From assembly GCA_021018815.1 (NCBI GenBank), contig JAITYX010000034.1, forward strand, positions 3,782,001-3,846,000: a stretch of 64,000 bases of DNA, written 5' to 3'. The notes under the pieces are model-generated. The model was not told where the DNA came from and made no database searches. It saw only the letters and a program-made list of their open reading frames with translations. This DNA is from Talinum fruticosum. Lineage: Eukaryota > Streptophyta > Magnoliopsida > Caryophyllales > Talinaceae. This document shows, one piece after another, positions 22,891 to 35,653 of this stretch. Each line of letters starts with the position of its first letter. The stretch's first letter is position 1. The translations under genes were made by a program, and so were the position numbers.

Positions 22891-23413
22891 AAAAGTCCAT
22901 TCAAATTTCAATCCTCTTAAACAAACCCTAATATTTTAGCCTTTTGCCTCTTGGTAAAGAAAACCCTAGCCACTTTTATCCTCTCCTCTTATTCACATTT
23001 AACTCCCCTTCCCCTTTTCTTTAATTACCGTAACCTAAAGTGAGAGAGATATAAACAACGGGTGAAAGAGAGAAAAATTTCAAATGCATCTTCCTTTCTT
23101 CATCCTCCAACAGACCTCCTTCTTCTTCTACTCCACCAGCTCCCTTCTCCTCGCATCTTCTACTTTTCTTCCTCATCATTCAACAACAGTTTATACTCAT
23201 CAAACAATAATTTGTACTCATCAAACACAACTTTTGTATTTAGCAAGATGAAGCTTGAAAATACTCTAATGGGGCAAAGAATCCATTGACAAATTTAGTC
23301 ATTGATTCATGACAATTTCGGTTTTACCCTTTTTTAAATTAAAGGTGAATTCCGATCTAACCGCGACTCGGTCGGGTCATATCGTATCCGATTTGAGTGG
23401 TTTTGACCTAATT
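22891..23413. other. unassigned spacer left of the nested retrotransposon block
   Basis: No TE signature or recognisable gene. The ORF at 23062-23289 is Ser/Leu-rich low complexity and is not called. Confidence 0.4.
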
Positions 23414-24932
23414 TGAAGGTTTAGATTTGAGAGTCTTGTTCGCCATAAACGAGGAGTAAATAGGGTGATGAGGATATTATGTAGAATTTAAAAACTTTTG
23501 TGAAGGTCGAATTCGAAATGAAAGCCGAGTCTAGATTAGACTAAGAAAGTAATGCACAAATGATTCTACATGGAAACCCTCTAGGGGTGGTAGGTATCAA
23601 TCCAGGCACCAAGTCAAATCCATTATTTTGAATCCTCAAAATACGAAGGAGTAACTCTCATAATTGTTCCTTTAGATAATTTAAATACACGTTTTCCTAG
23701 GCACATACATTACCTTTATATGTACCAAGTACTTCCTAATTGAGATAACCCTTACAACTAGGGACCACTAAGCTGAGTTGACCTCTACAGCTCAGCGAAG
23801 GAAATATAGAAGAAAATTATTTGAGAGTAAGTAAAAGTGATTACAAGACTTTTCTATTCAACTCAAAAAGTTGAAGTATTAAGTACAAGAGTTAAATGCT
23901 AGAAGTATAAGTATGACAGCTTAAGAATGTAGTTCTAGTAATCTTGTAAGTCTTGTGGAAAGACTTCTATTTATAAGCAGCAGAGTAGACAACTCATCGT
24001 TTGTTGGCCTTGAGCTTCGAGGATTAGCTAGCAATTACAACGGATAGTCTAAATCCTCATAAAGTGAACCGTTGTGATTGTATCTATTGAAAATCGGTTC
24101 TAGGCTCAAAAGGAAGTCGTACCCACTTGTTGTACTTGGAAAACGGGGTAGAAATAGTCATTAGACTCAAAGACTGAAGTTTATCGGAAATGGAAACAAA
24201 CGGACTCGATACGGTGTCTAAGTCGATCCGAAAATAGTGTTTTTCTGTCTATCGTGTGTAAACTATAAGAAGCGAGGTTGTTTTGGATTTTAAACTAAGA
24301 TTAATCAGCTTTAATCAACCTGCAAAAACAAGATTCAAATGGTAATCAAAGTATAAAAATATTTTGGTCCAAGATTAGATAAGGATTATAATTAAATAAA
24401 TAAATTAACGACTAAAAATGTTTAATCTAATAAAATAAAAATTTTCAAGTCCAATATTCAATATATTCTAATTTGATTTATGTCTATATTCAAATATATA
24501 GACATATATCAATGTTTGCCAATTTAGTTAATTTCAAACACATAAAGCTGGCTATCTTAGAATTAGCACAAGTAATTTTGCTTTGAAACATGAAACCAGC
24601 TAGTGAAAAAGATAATTCAAGTGTGTCAAATTATTTGGGCAACCTTTTTGTCCGAGTTTGTTTTAGCGGGTCGGACACTGAATCTAAGTGCTCATTAAAT
24701 GCTTCGAGTTGAAGCAATGAATCGAGCTCTAAGACTAAGAAAAGATGTTCAATTAGAAGCTTAGTCTTATATGATTCTATAGCTCATCAAGAATCTAAAG
24801 TATGTATCAAAGTGTTAAGGAATTCTAAACTCATAGAGAATATTTATGAGTTAAGAGATGAGCATATAAGTTATAGAGGAATGACTTGAATTCAAAGTCG
24901 TAGAGAGAGATAAGTTAATATTTGAGTCTTCA
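23414..24932 (-). repeat. SIRE-A 3' LTR
   Basis: It begins TGAAGGTTTAGATTT and ends GAGTCTTCA on +, next to the polypurine tract. The U5 hairpin is lost on one side (CGCCATAA in place of TCACCCTA), a sign of age. TATA complement at 23968-23975. Confidence 0.85.
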
Positions 24933-24946
24933 ATCTCCCCTTTTTA
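24933..24946 (-). promoter_or_regulatory. SIRE-A polypurine tract
   Basis: In element sense the tract reads AAAAAGGGGAGAT immediately before the 3' LTR. It is the plus-strand DNA primer site of LTR retroelements. Confidence 0.85.
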
Positions 24947-25388
24947 ATGGAAGGCATTCAAAACTTAAAGAGATGAGTTAGAATCTTAGAGTGATAAGAC
25001 ATAAACATAATTGCATTAAAACTCAAAGCACATTAGGTAACTATGTATTAGAGCATAATGAAAATAGTATTAGCATATTAAAGCGCGGACTTTGAAAATA
25101 TAATTAGAACAAAATCTAAGTATTAGAGTAATGAATACATAAGTCCGAGTATCGGATAAAATAAAATTATGAATGTATCGGAGCGTATGATGGATATAAA
25201 GTGTATCAAAGGTGAAATAAATAATTGAAATTTCATCGAGACATGAAGCTAATACAAAAGAAAAAAATTAAAGAGATACTCCCCTAAACCAACTAACTAT
25301 TTCTCCCCTATTCATTTGCATCAAAAAATAATTTAAACAGGAGAAACAAACTATTGGACAAAAGTAAAAAGAAATGAAATAGATTAGG
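24947..25388 (-). other. SIRE-A 3' noncoding region with a second purine-rich motif
   Basis: No ORF. It contains, in element sense, AGGGGAGAAA (complement of 25301-25312) and TTAGGGGAGTATCTC (complement of 25273-25287), words also found at matching places in D and F. Confidence 0.6.
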
Positions 25389-26122
25389 AGGGAGGTAGAG
25401 CCGTTTGAGTAGAAGAGGCTTGTCTATGGCCTCTGCCTCGTTTGCGACAAAAGAGATGAGAGGAGCTGGTGGCTTGCATTGCTAGTGGCGGTGGAGGTGG
25501 AGGTAGCAATCAAGAAGGAACTAATGAAGCGGGCTGAGCTTGCTTGCATTGAATGAGTGGTTTTTCTTCTTCTTTTTCCAAATCGACCCTTCTCCCCGAA
25601 CCGGCTGAATAGGTTGTTGGGAGAGAGGTTCCACCGAAGTCCCTATTTCTTCAACCTCTTCGGAAGCTGACACTGTCTTCTTAGACAAAGAGTCATCTTG
25701 TGCTTCAGCTTCTCCTTCCTCTTCTTCGGATTTTGAGGAGGTCTCTTCCTTAGATTCTTCTTAAATGAATGGCTGTTGGAGGTCGGCGAAGTTCCTTTAT
25801 ATGAGCCTCTTGCCTTCCGATAACATCCTCGAAGTTAATTAATCGAGCCTTATTATGATGAATTTGCCTCTGAGCCGTAGACTACATCTAGGTTAGCATA
25901 GGGATGAAGGTTTGGAAGGAAGTTAGAGTTGATTGAAACTCTTTTGCTAGACCAACAAGTTAAGAAGCCGGTTGCTCAAAGAGGTGAGTAAAAGGAACTG
26001 GCTGAGAAGAAGATGGACCAAGTAGATAGAAGAAGAGTTTCTTGGGAACTCTTTTTGGGAGGAGGAGGAGGTTGAATAATCTCATAGTTATGAGTCCAAA
26101 CTCCAGGCATAGTTTCCTGGTA
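25389..26122 (-). pseudogene. SIRE-A aORF, C-terminal remnant
   Basis: The third ORF downstream of pol; function unknown. What remains is a Pro-rich segment (PPPPPKKSSQETLL), an acidic Glu/Ser region, a short Lys run and a C-terminus ending LPPS-stop. The N-terminal half is gone: at about 26120-26124 the sequence jumps directly into the reverse transcriptase of element B. The order Pro-rich, acidic, basic, PS-end matches D and F. Confidence 0.65.
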
Positions 26123-26123
26123 T

Positions 26124-28479
26124 CTTGTTTGATTTGTAACCCAAGGAAGAAATTGAGTTCTCCCATCATACACATTTTGAATTCTTGACTCATCAACTCG
26201 TAAAATTCTCGACACGTAAATTCATTAGTAGCACCGAAAATAATATCATCAACATAGATTTGAACAATAAGGAAATCTTTCCCTTTGGTCTTTATGAAGA
26301 GAGTCCTGTCGATCCGACCTCTTTTGAAATCATTTTGAACCAAGAAGCTACTCAGCTCTTTCATACCAAGCTCGAGGTGCTTGCTTAAGACCATAGAGAG
26401 CCTTTTGAAGTTTGAAAACATGATTTGGAAATTCTAAGTTTTCAAAACCAGGAGGCTGTTTGACATAAACTTCTTCTTCAATAAAACCATTGAGAAAAGC
26501 ACACTTAACATCCATTTGATATAATTTAATATGCATGCTGGATGCAAATGCCAATAGTATTCTAATGGCCTCAATTCTCGCTACTGGTGCAAAGGTTTCC
26601 CCACAATCAATTCCTTCTTCTTGATTATATCTCCGAGCCACAAGTCTAGCCTTGTTTCGACTACCACTCCACCCTCATCCAGTTTGTTTTTGAAAACCCA
26701 TTTGGTTCCTACAACCGGGTGGTCGAAGGTCGGTTGGTCGAGTCCGGACTTGGTTTCTCTCGAATTGATTAAGTTCTTCTTGCATGGCCTCTACCCATTC
26801 AGGTTCATTAAGGGCCTCTAGTGCATTTTTGGGTTCAGTTAATGAAATGAATGCAGTGAATGCACATAGATTGTGTAAAGAGGAACGAGTTCTTACCCCA
26901 CTCGTTGATATCGAAATGATGTTTTCTTGGGGATGACTGGAAGTAAATTTGAATGCTTTACCAGTTCTTTGATTCACTAGGTTTGTGGACTGAATCGCTT
27001 CATCTTCGAAGCTTGTTCTCGAGTGATTAACTTGTTCGTTCCGAGCGAACTCTTGAACTGTCTCATTCCGAGTTTCCTCGTTCTAATTGACTTCATTCCG
27101 AGCCGGTTGGGTCCGAGTCTTTGTAGGATCAACTTCATCATCATCCTTTCGAGCTTCAGCTTCGAGTATGAAGACTCACTTGGCTTCTCCTGTTCGAGCT
27201 CATCAAATACTACGTGGATGCTTTCTTCCACTTTGTTAGTTCGATTATTGAAGATGCGATAAGCTCTGCTATGAGAGGAGTAGCCTAGAAAAATACCTTC
27301 GTCTCGACCGAGCATCAAACTTGGTCGATGATCCTTACCATTGTTGTGAACGAAGCACTTATATCCGAATGGTCTGAAATAGGAGATATTTGGCTTCTTC
27401 CCTTTGTAGAGCTCATAAGGTGTTTTCTTCGTAATGGGTCCGATGAGACATCTATTTAGAGTGTAGTTGGCTGTGTTCATCGCCTCGCCTGCAAATAGTA
27501 AGGCAAGTTGTGTTCAATCATCATCGTCCTTGCTATTTCTTCAAGGGTTCTGTTCTTTCTCTCTACTACTCCATTCTCGTTGAGGAGTTCTGGGTGCTGA
27601 GAAGTTGTGAGAGATTCCATTTTTGTCACAAAACTCCGAGAATTCTCGAGTAATCGAACTCCCTTCCATGGTCGGTTCGAATCCTCCGGATCCGAGTCCG
27701 AGACTCAACTTGAATTTTTCTCGCAGAGCTTGCTGAACTCCTTGAAAGCTTCATTTTTGTGCTTAAGAAAACACACCCGGGTAAACCGTGAAAAATCACC
27801 AATAATTACAAGTATGTATGATTGACCTCCGAGACTCTTCACAGGGATTTCACCACATAAGTCCATATGCAGTAATTTAAGTACTTTGGATGTGGAAACT
27901 GTCTTCAGAGATTTGAATGAAGATCTCGACTTGTTTCCTCTCGGTGCATGCTTCACATACTTTGTCTTTCTCAAAAGCACAGTTGGGTAAACCCCTAACT
28001 AAACCATTAGAAGCCAATTTCTTGATAGTATGCATGCTAATATAACCTAATCTACGATGCCAAGTCCAAGAATCATCATGGAGAGATGCTTTTAAACAAG
28101 ATAAGTTCTGAGTTGGGTCGAAAGAGGGATGATGTATACATTACCCGATCTCTTACCCGAAAGCTTGATCTCTTTGGTAGAACCATCGAAATAGTGCAAT
28201 TGGTCCGAGTGAATCTTACCTCTCGACCTTTGTCACATAGTTGAGAGATGCCGAGCAGATTATATTTCAATCCCTTGACAAGATAGACTGGATCGACCGG
28301 ATTGCTTCCTTTTCCAATCTTGCCAATCCCCACGATCTTGCCCTTGCTATCATCTCCAAATGTGACTTTTCCTCCTTTATGTCCTGCTCAACTCGGAAAA
28401 GAGTCCCGCATCTCCCGACATATGGTGTGAACATCCACCGTCAAGGTACCAGTGTCCTTTTGATCTCTTCCGAGTGACC
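26124..28479 (-). pseudogene. pol: SIRE-B pol: protease, integrase, partial reverse transcriptase
   Basis: The polyprotein makes and inserts cDNA. In order: a protease motif LDGGCSHHMSGD near 28410-28450; the GAG-pre-integrase region with GKIGKGSNP and LLGISQLCDKG; a zinc-binding region and integrase core with LLHMDLCGEIP (about 27860-27890); and RT with [20 protein letters not shown] (26460-26530), KALYGLKQAPRAWYER and the catalytic YVDDIIFGATN (about 26225-26260). This RT wording is that of the SIRE/Maximus lineage. The protease active site reads D-G-G where copia proteases usually have D-S/T-G. Several frameshifts break the frame. The RT finger/thumb end and RNase H are missing. Confidence 0.85.
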
Positions 28480-30308
28480 TGCAAAACAAAGAGAATCTAA
28501 CCCTTCTCACTTCCTCTAACGAACCCAAGTAACATTCTTTACTCGTGGTTCTTTTTCGAGGAAGAAGGTGTTTTGGAACCCAGATTTGAATGACTTTGGG
28601 TTTTGTCCGATTCTCGAGTCTTCCTCTCGGAGAACCGAGTCCGTGTCTCTTTCTTTTGAAAACCTTTCCTTTTGAAATAGGAGAGTATGGTTTCTTTTTG
28701 TAAACATATCCGGGCTTAGTCCTTCTTTCATTTCGGTGAATGGGACCATGCTCAGCTTTCCCGAACTTCATAGTTCTGGAGTCATTTTTAAACAGCTTCG
28801 AGTAGGAATTTGATTCCTCTTCTCCGTTGAAACCAAGACCTTCTTTTCAAAAGGAGATACATTGTGATCCTAAGAGCATGTCAAGGTTTTTCTGACCTTG
28901 AGTAAATTTTAAAATCAGATCTTGAGACTCAGTGAGCTTCTGTTTTAGTTGCTCATTTTCTTTCCCGAGTAACTCGGACTCGGCCTCATTAGCTTGAGCA
29001 CTAGTCTTGAGTTCTCTCGAGTGTGAGTCTCAATTTTTCCAATTTGTTTTTCAAAGAATTGCTCTCAGATGAAATTGACTCAAGTTGTTTTTTGAAATGA
29101 GAAGAATCGAATTGGACTTTTCTTCCAAAGTAACAATGTATTTAGCTGAATCAACTTTGGAGAATTTGAGGAAGTAATTTATTACCTCTTGAGGATCAGC
29201 TTCTCATTGTTCGAGTCCGAGTCCGACTCTCTTTTAGCTTCGAGTCGAGATTGCCATCGGACACTTTGAGTCATCTCGAGTCCTCGTCATCTTCCGATGA
29301 GTCCTCATCGCTCCATGTTGCCATCATGGCCTTTTTCTTCTTCCCTGTCCCTTTTCCGTTTTGGACAGTCCTTGACTATGTGGTCTTTGCTGCCACATTC
29401 AAAACATCCAGTAATTCTTAGATAAGGATAACTTTGAAGGAGAAGAAAACTTACCTTTTCTATCTCTCTTATCTTTCTTGTAGAATTCTTCTTTTGGCCT
29501 TTTGTCCCATCGTTTGTGCTTCATCATTCTCTTGAAGCCTCTTGCAATGAGTGCCATGGGATCGTCTTCCGAGTCGAAGAGCTCGATTTGCTTCCTTGGA
29601 TTCTCGAGGCTTTAAGTGCAATGCTCCTTTTGGTACTACCCTCAACATCCTCCTCCTCTAGATGGATTTCATGTGTTAGAAGCTTTCCAATGAGCTCGTC
29701 CGGCTTTAAGAGTGAGAGGTTCTGCGCTTCCTCTATGGCGGTCACTTTGGGACCCCATCTTTTCTTGGGTAGGCTTCGAGAATTTTCCGGCACATTTCTT
29801 CGTGGGAGATCTTCTTTCCCAGTGATTTGAGATTGTTTGTAATCTCGAGAAACCGAATGAACATTTGAGTGATGTTCTCCTCCGGCTCCATCTTGAAAAG
29901 CTCATATTTGTGAAGATATTGACTTATCTTTGCTTGTCCGACCCGGCTTGTGCCTTCATAAGTGTTGACAAGGGTGTCCCACACTTCTTTTGCTGAATCA
30001 CAAGCGGACACTCGATTGTATTCTTCCGAGCTTATGGCGCACATAAGGATGTTCATGGCTTTGAAATTCTTTCGAACTTCTCTGCTTCTGCTGGTGTGAA
30101 CTCAGCCTTTGTCTTGGGAAGAATTCTGAATTCATCTGTCTTTGTTGGAATGTAGTTTCCTTGTTGTATGATTTCCCATACCTCTTCATCATGATCCATG
30201 AGGAAACATTCCATAAGCTTCTTCCAATGCCCAAAGTTTGAACCTTTGAATTTTGGAGGCCTCGTTGGAAGATCTTCCTTCGTCGAACTCTCCGTGTTCT
30301 CGAGCCAT
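28480..30308 (-). pseudogene. gag: SIRE-B gag
   Basis: Structural protein of the virus-like particle. The start ATG is at 30308 (MARENGEFDEGRSS, a start shared by the other copies). A UBN2-type core contains AKEVWDTLVNTYEGTSRVG and ISQYLHKYELFKMEPEENIT (about 29880-30000). A zinc knuckle reads CFECGSKDHIVKDC (about 29370-29415), and a basic C-terminus contains IQIWVPKHLLP-like sequence (about 28570). At least three frameshifts split it. Confidence 0.85.
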
Positions 30309-30367
30309 TTGATCTTTAAACCTTTGGATTGTTAGATCCTTTCTGAAAGGCTAGGCTCGATACCAAT

Positions 30368-31881
30368 TGAAGGTTTGCTCTGGGAGAGTCTCGAGTCACC
30401 CTAGAGGGGGTGAATAGGGTGATAGGAAATTCTCTCGCGGAATCACACTCTTTTGCACGTAAGTAGAAAGGAAGATAGATTCCGAGTCTATTAACCGGGT
30501 CGAAAAGATTGGACTCGTAAAGATAACACTTAGATTTTACGTGGAAACCCTCCTGGGGCAGAAAACTACGGACCGTGTCAATCCGCACACGAAGTCAAAT
30601 CCACTATTTTGAGTCCACAAAATACCGTGAATCGATCGAACCCGAGTTGCTCCCTTAGACAACTCTATACAAGTTTTCCTAGACTCGAAATTCCCTTATC
30701 TCGAGCTAGTACTTCCTAGCTGCCCTTACAGTTAGGGACAACTAAGCCGAGTTAACCCTTACAGCTTAGTCAAGGGACCTTACAAAGAATGTAAGAAAGA
30801 GTTTAGTAATCGAGTACAAGACCTTACAACTCGTAAAGTAATGAATTACAGAGTGGGAGTTGTAAGTAGAAGATTGAAAGTAAATACAATGACTTTTCTC
30901 AAGTATGTGTATTAACAATAGATTCGGCAATCTTCGTGTCTTGTGAGGTGGCTTCAATTTATAGGTAACCGGGCAGAGTAGCCGTTATCTTCATTTGCCG
31001 ACCGAGAGTCTTCCGTGACCGTTGATAAAAGCTTTCGAGTCACTCGGAAAATATCCGTTACAATGTGAACGTTGGACAACGGTTTATCTCTCTTGGAAGT
31101 CCCAAAACCATTGGTAGTGACTTGAAAGATAAGGTGGAAACCACCGTTCAGCTTGGCGTTTCAGCTTTTCCAGATTTGGAAACAGACAACTTCGACACAA
31201 TCTTCTGGGACTCGAAGCAGGAAAGGTGAAAAGCCATGTCCGCTGGTGATTTGACGTTCAAGCTTCGGCTACTTTTGTGGTTTGAAAAAGGTGTATCCTC
31301 GAATGAATAACCTACAAAAGTAAATCAATTTTGGTTCTCAAAGTATAAAATACTTTGGTCCAAACTTAGACACAGTATAATAAAATAATTATAATAATTA
31401 AGCAACCGATTATCCGAGTCGAAATGAAATGGAATTTTCTGAGTCCAATATCCATGATACTCGGAATTCCATCCGACTTAGTCTAAGCGATAGAACAAGT
31501 TCCATAAAGAATATCGAGTGAGATAACTTGATATAGACTAAGTGTGAAACAGACTAAAGATATTGACTCTAACGAAAATATAGCTTGTAATCGGAAGTAA
31601 GATTCTCGAGTGAGAGAAAGACGAAACACTAGTCTATTTAAACTGCGATAAATCTGAGTGAAGATGGACTCGTAACAAAGAACCACTTTTCCGAGTCTCA
31701 AACAGATAAGCAATAAATGTAATAAGTGAAAGCCGTATCACTAAAAAATGATACTATTTTACTAAAAGAGGTTTCTACGAAACCGAGAATGCCTTGGAAT
31801 CAAAACTCTAAAAGCATGGGATTGTTATACCTAACTCGTTTAGTGCAACTCGAAGTGCGTTGAGAAATGTCCGAGTCTTCA
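30368..31881 (-). repeat. SIRE-B 5' LTR
   Basis: 1514 bp, termini TGAAGGTTTGCTC and GTCTTCA on +. It is next to a primer binding site (complement of about 30354-30367; sense ATTGGTATCGAGCC), which resembles the initiator-methionine tRNA site TGGTATCAGAGCC minus one A. The U5 hairpin is intact. TATA-like complement at 30956-30963. Confidence 0.88.
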
Positions 31882-33550
31882 ATGATCCTTCTTCTTAGGG
31901 AACTAAGTCTCTATTTTATGAAAGCTTTCTTTTTGTAAACCGATTAAGGAGACTTCTTTTGATAAACGAGTTATGTGCTCAGTCCCTTTCTTCTTTGAAT
32001 GAATAGGACCATGCTCGACTTTTCTAAAATGAATTTTTCGAGAATCATTTTTGAAAAGACTCTTATAGGAGTTATCTTCCTTTTCTAAGTTGTAATCAAG
32101 TTCCTCTTTTCGAAAAGAAACACACTAAGAATCGAGAAGTAGATCAAGGTTTTTCCGACCTTGAGTGAGTTTTAGAACAAGATCTTGAGACTCGTGAGCT
32201 TCTTCTTTAGTTGCTCATTTTCCGTTCCGAGGCACTCCGACTCGGTCTCATTATCTTAAGAACTAGTCTCAAGCACCTTCATATTAAGTTTCGGTTTTTC
32301 CAAATCAGCTTTTAAAACTTTATTCTTAGATTTTAGAGACTCGAGTTTTTCTTTCAATAGAGAAGAATCGAATTGAACTTTTCCTCTAACGTAAAGATAT
32401 ACCTAACTAAATCTTGGTTAGAGAATTTCAGGAAATAGTTAATTACCTCCCGAGGGTTAGTTTCCTCCGTATCGTATGCTTTAGCTTCTGATTTAGATTC
32501 ACCTTATAAGTCCGTTAAGGTCATGAGACACTTTGATTCATCTTCAATGTCATCATTATCTTCATCCGACTCTTCATCACTCCAGAGTTACCATCATATT
32601 GCCTTTTTCATTTGATCTTTCCTTATCTAGGTGATCCTTGACAATGTGTTCCTTACTTCCACACTCCAAGCAACTAGAGTTTTTAGTTAAAGAAGAATTT
32701 CAAGGGGATGAGAATTTACCTTTCTTCTCCTTTTTTAAGATCTCATTTTGGGGTTGTTCCGCCACTTCTTGTACTTCATCGGTCGTTTGAAGCCTCCGGC
32801 CAGAAGTGTCATGGGATCTTCCTTTGAGTCGAAGGACCAGGTTCCTCCGAGACCTTGAGAGTAATGTTGTTCTTGGTACCGACCTCAGACTCTTCTTCCT
32901 TAAGGTATAACTCATAGGTGAGAAGCTTCCTTATGAATTCATCTTGTTTTAGCTTGGTGAGATCTTGAGTCTCCTTGATAGCTATCACATTTGAGCCCTA
33001 TCTTTTCTTCTGAAGACTGCGCGAAGCTTTGTGACCACTTCTTTGTTGGACATCTTCTTTCCAAGTGATTTGAAATTGTTGACAATCTTAGTGAAGTGAA
33101 TGTACATCCGAGTTATGCTCTCATCAGCCTCCATCTTGAATATTTCATACTTGTGGAGATACCGACTTATCTTCACTTGCCTCACTTGACTAATGCCTTT
33201 GTAGGTGGCGACAAGAGTGTCCCTCACCTCCTTCGTAGTATCACAAGCTAATACCTGATTGAATTCTAAGGCATCCACGACACACATTAGGATGTTCATG
33301 GCTCAAGTTCTTTCTATGCCTTTCATTTTCGTTCAGTAATGAATTCTAACTTTACCTTGGCCACAATCTGAGTGCCAACTTGCTTGGTGGGCTCATAATT
33401 TTCATTGGGGATGACATCTTAGAGCTCCTTATCATAGTCTTAGATAAAGCACTCCATAAGCTTCTTCCAATGGGCAAAGTTGGATCCTTTGAACTTGGGT
33501 GGCCCGGTGAATGACCTTCCTTCATCGAACTCTCCATAGTTAAGAGTCAT
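31882..33550 (-). pseudogene. gag: SIRE-A gag, 5' part
   Basis: The start ATG is at 33550 (MTLNYGEFDEGRSF, a diverged form of the shared start). The UBN2-like core has EVRDTLVATYKGISQVRQVK and SRYLHKYEIFKMEADESI (33100-33230), and the knuckle region near 32640-32690 still reads Cys-rich. It ends at 31882, where element B is inserted. It is more decayed than the other gag copies, in keeping with A being oldest. Confidence 0.75.
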
Positions 33551-33611
33551 CTAATCTTTATACCTTTGGGTGGTTAGATCCTTTTATGAAAGGCTAGGCT
33601 CTTATACCAAT

Positions 33612-33750
33612 TGTAGGTTTAGATTTAAGAGTTTAAGTCATCCTAGCGGGAGGGGGTGAATAGGGTGATGAGGAAATTACGCAGAATTTGAAAAACTTTG
33701 TGAAGTTCGGAATTCAAAAATGAAAGTCGAGTATAAATTAGACTCCGAAA
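33612..33750 (-). repeat. SIRE-A 5' LTR, first 139 bases
   Basis: It begins TGTAGGTTTAGATTT after a PBS-like TATACCAAT on +. It stops abruptly at 33750, joined to the last bases of an LTR in the opposite orientation. The rest of this LTR resumes at 63808. Confidence 0.78.
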
Positions 33751-33787
33751 GACTCTCCAAGAGCAAACCTTCAATTGGTATCGAGCC
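33751..33787 (+). repeat. SIRE-D 5' LTR remnant and primer binding site
   Basis: The final 23 bases of an LTR (ending CAAACCTTCA at 33773) are followed by ATTGGTATCGAGCC, the same tRNA-iMet-like PBS with one missing A seen in B, E and F. The LTR body was lost in the deletion at 33750. Confidence 0.82.
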
Positions 33788-33832
33788 TAGCCTTTCGGGA
33801 TGGATCTAACAATCCAAAGGTCTAAAGATTAG

Positions 33833-35640
33833 ATGGCTCGGAAAATTGGAGAGTTCGATGAAGGAAGGTCTTCCACCGCACCACCAAAGTTTAAAGGATC
33901 AAACTTCATGCACTCGGAAGAAACCGATGGAGTGCTTTCTGTTGGACAACGATGAAGATGTCCGGAACATCATCCAAGAAGGCAACTACATCCCGATGAA
34001 GATGGAAGGGACAAGATCCGTGCCTAAAGAAAAATTCGAGTACACCAATGAAAAGTCGAGAAGTTCGGAAAGAACTTCAAAGCAATGAACATTCCGATGT
34101 GTGCTATCAGCTCGAAGAGTACAACAGAGTATCAACTCGCGACACGACCAAAGATGTGTGGGACACTCTTACCAACACATACGAAGGTACAAGCCAAGTG
34201 AAACAAATGAAGATAAGCCAGTATCTTCACAAATATGACCTATTCAAGATGGAGCTGGAGGAAAACATCACTCGGATGTTTATATGCTTCACCGAGATTA
34301 CAAACAATCTCAAATCTCTGGTAGAAAAATTTCTCACGAAGAAATGTGCGTAAAAATTTTGAGAAGTCTACAAAAGAGAAGATGGGGTCCCAAGGTAATA
34401 ATCATCGAGGAAGCTCGTAACCTCTCTTAACTAAAACTAGACAAACCGATTGGGAAGCTACTTACCCATGAAATTCACCTGGAAGAAGAGGATGCCGAGG
34501 TCAGCACCAAAAAGAACATTGCGCTTAAGGCCTCGTAAAGTAGAGGGGAAACTCCGAGTTCCTCGGACTTAGAAGAGGATCCAATGGCACTCATTGCCCG
34601 AGGCTTCAAAAGAATGGTGAAGCATAAGAAATGGGAAAAGATGCCAAAGGTAGAGTTCTACAAGAAGGACAAGAAAGGTAAATATTCTTCCCCTTTAAAG
34701 TTATCTTTACCTAAGAACTCTGGTTGTTTTGAATGTGGCAAGCAAAGATCACATAGTCAAAGACTATCCGAAGAGAAAGAAGGACAGAAAGAAGAAGAAG
34801 GCTATGATGGCGACATGGAGCGATGATGAATCATCTCGAAGAAGAAGATGATTCTGACGACTCAAAGTGTCCGATGGCACTAACTGCACTCGAAGTTGAA
34901 TCCGAGTCGATGTCGACAACTTAGACACCGAGGAGACAAGTCCTCATGAGATAATTGAATACTTTCTCAAATTCTCAAAAGTTGATTTGGCTAAGTATAT
35001 TTACACTTTGGAAGAAAAGTCCAATTCGATTCTTCTCGGCTCAAAGAACAACTTGAGTCTCTTACTTCTCGGAGCAACGGTTTGAAAAATGAATTGGAAA
35101 ACCGAGATTAACTCCGAAAGAACTCAAGACTAGTACTCAAGATAATGAGACCGAGTCCGAGTCACTCGAAGAGAAAATGAGAATCTAAAAAGAAAGCTCA
35201 ATGTGTCTCAAGAGCTTGTTTTGAAATTCACTCAAGGTCAAAAACCTTGACATGCTTTTAGACTCTCAGTGTGTCTCCTTCAAGAAAGAAGGACTTGGTT
35301 TTAACTAAGAGGAGGAATCTAATTCCTACTCAAATCTTTTAAAAAAGGATTCCGGAATCGTGAAGTTTAGGACAGCTGAGCATGGTCCTATTCATAAGAA
35401 TGAAAGGAAGACCGAGCCTGCACTCAGCTTACAGGAGAAAACCTTCTCCACTCGTTTATAAAAGAAAATATTTTCAAAAGAAAGAGACACGGACTCAGCT
35501 TTCTAGAAAGAAGACTCGGAATCGGACCAAACCCAAAGTCATTAAAATCTGGGTTCCCAAGAGTCTTCTTCCTCGGAGAAGGACCACAAGAAAGGGAGTT
35601 ACTAGGTTCGTTAGAGGAAGTGAGAAGGGTTAGTGTGTTT
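33833..35640 (+). pseudogene. gag: SIRE-D gag
   Basis: ATG 33833 opens MARKIGEFDEGRSS. The UBN2-type core is at about 34048-34400 (KDVWDTLTNTYEGTSQVKQM, ISQYLHKYDLFKMELEENIT). The knuckle at 34720-34770 reads GCFECG; its later half is frameshifted and its last Cys is Tyr. A coiled, Glu/Ser-rich segment follows, then IKIWVPKSLLPRRRTT (about 35540-35590). The gene ends at GGTTAGTGTG...TAGGT (35653), where element E begins. Confidence 0.82.
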
Positions 35641-35653
35641 TTGACTTGTAGGT

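Larger units (their letters stand above)
26124..31881 (-). mobile_element. SIRE-B: 5' two-thirds of a copia element inside SIRE-A
   Basis: Minus strand: 5' LTR 30368-31881, PBS, gag, protease, integrase and the first part of RT. RT stops at about 26124, and the 3' LTR is missing. It lies inside A's gag region: right of its LTR, A's gag resumes at 31882. The candidate target duplication ATGAT (31882-31886) cannot be confirmed because the left copy was deleted. Confidence 0.8.

Noticed and set aside
23062..23289. 75-codon ORF before the nested block
   Set aside because: Ser/Leu/Asn low complexity with TCATCAAACA repeats and no splice or homology support.
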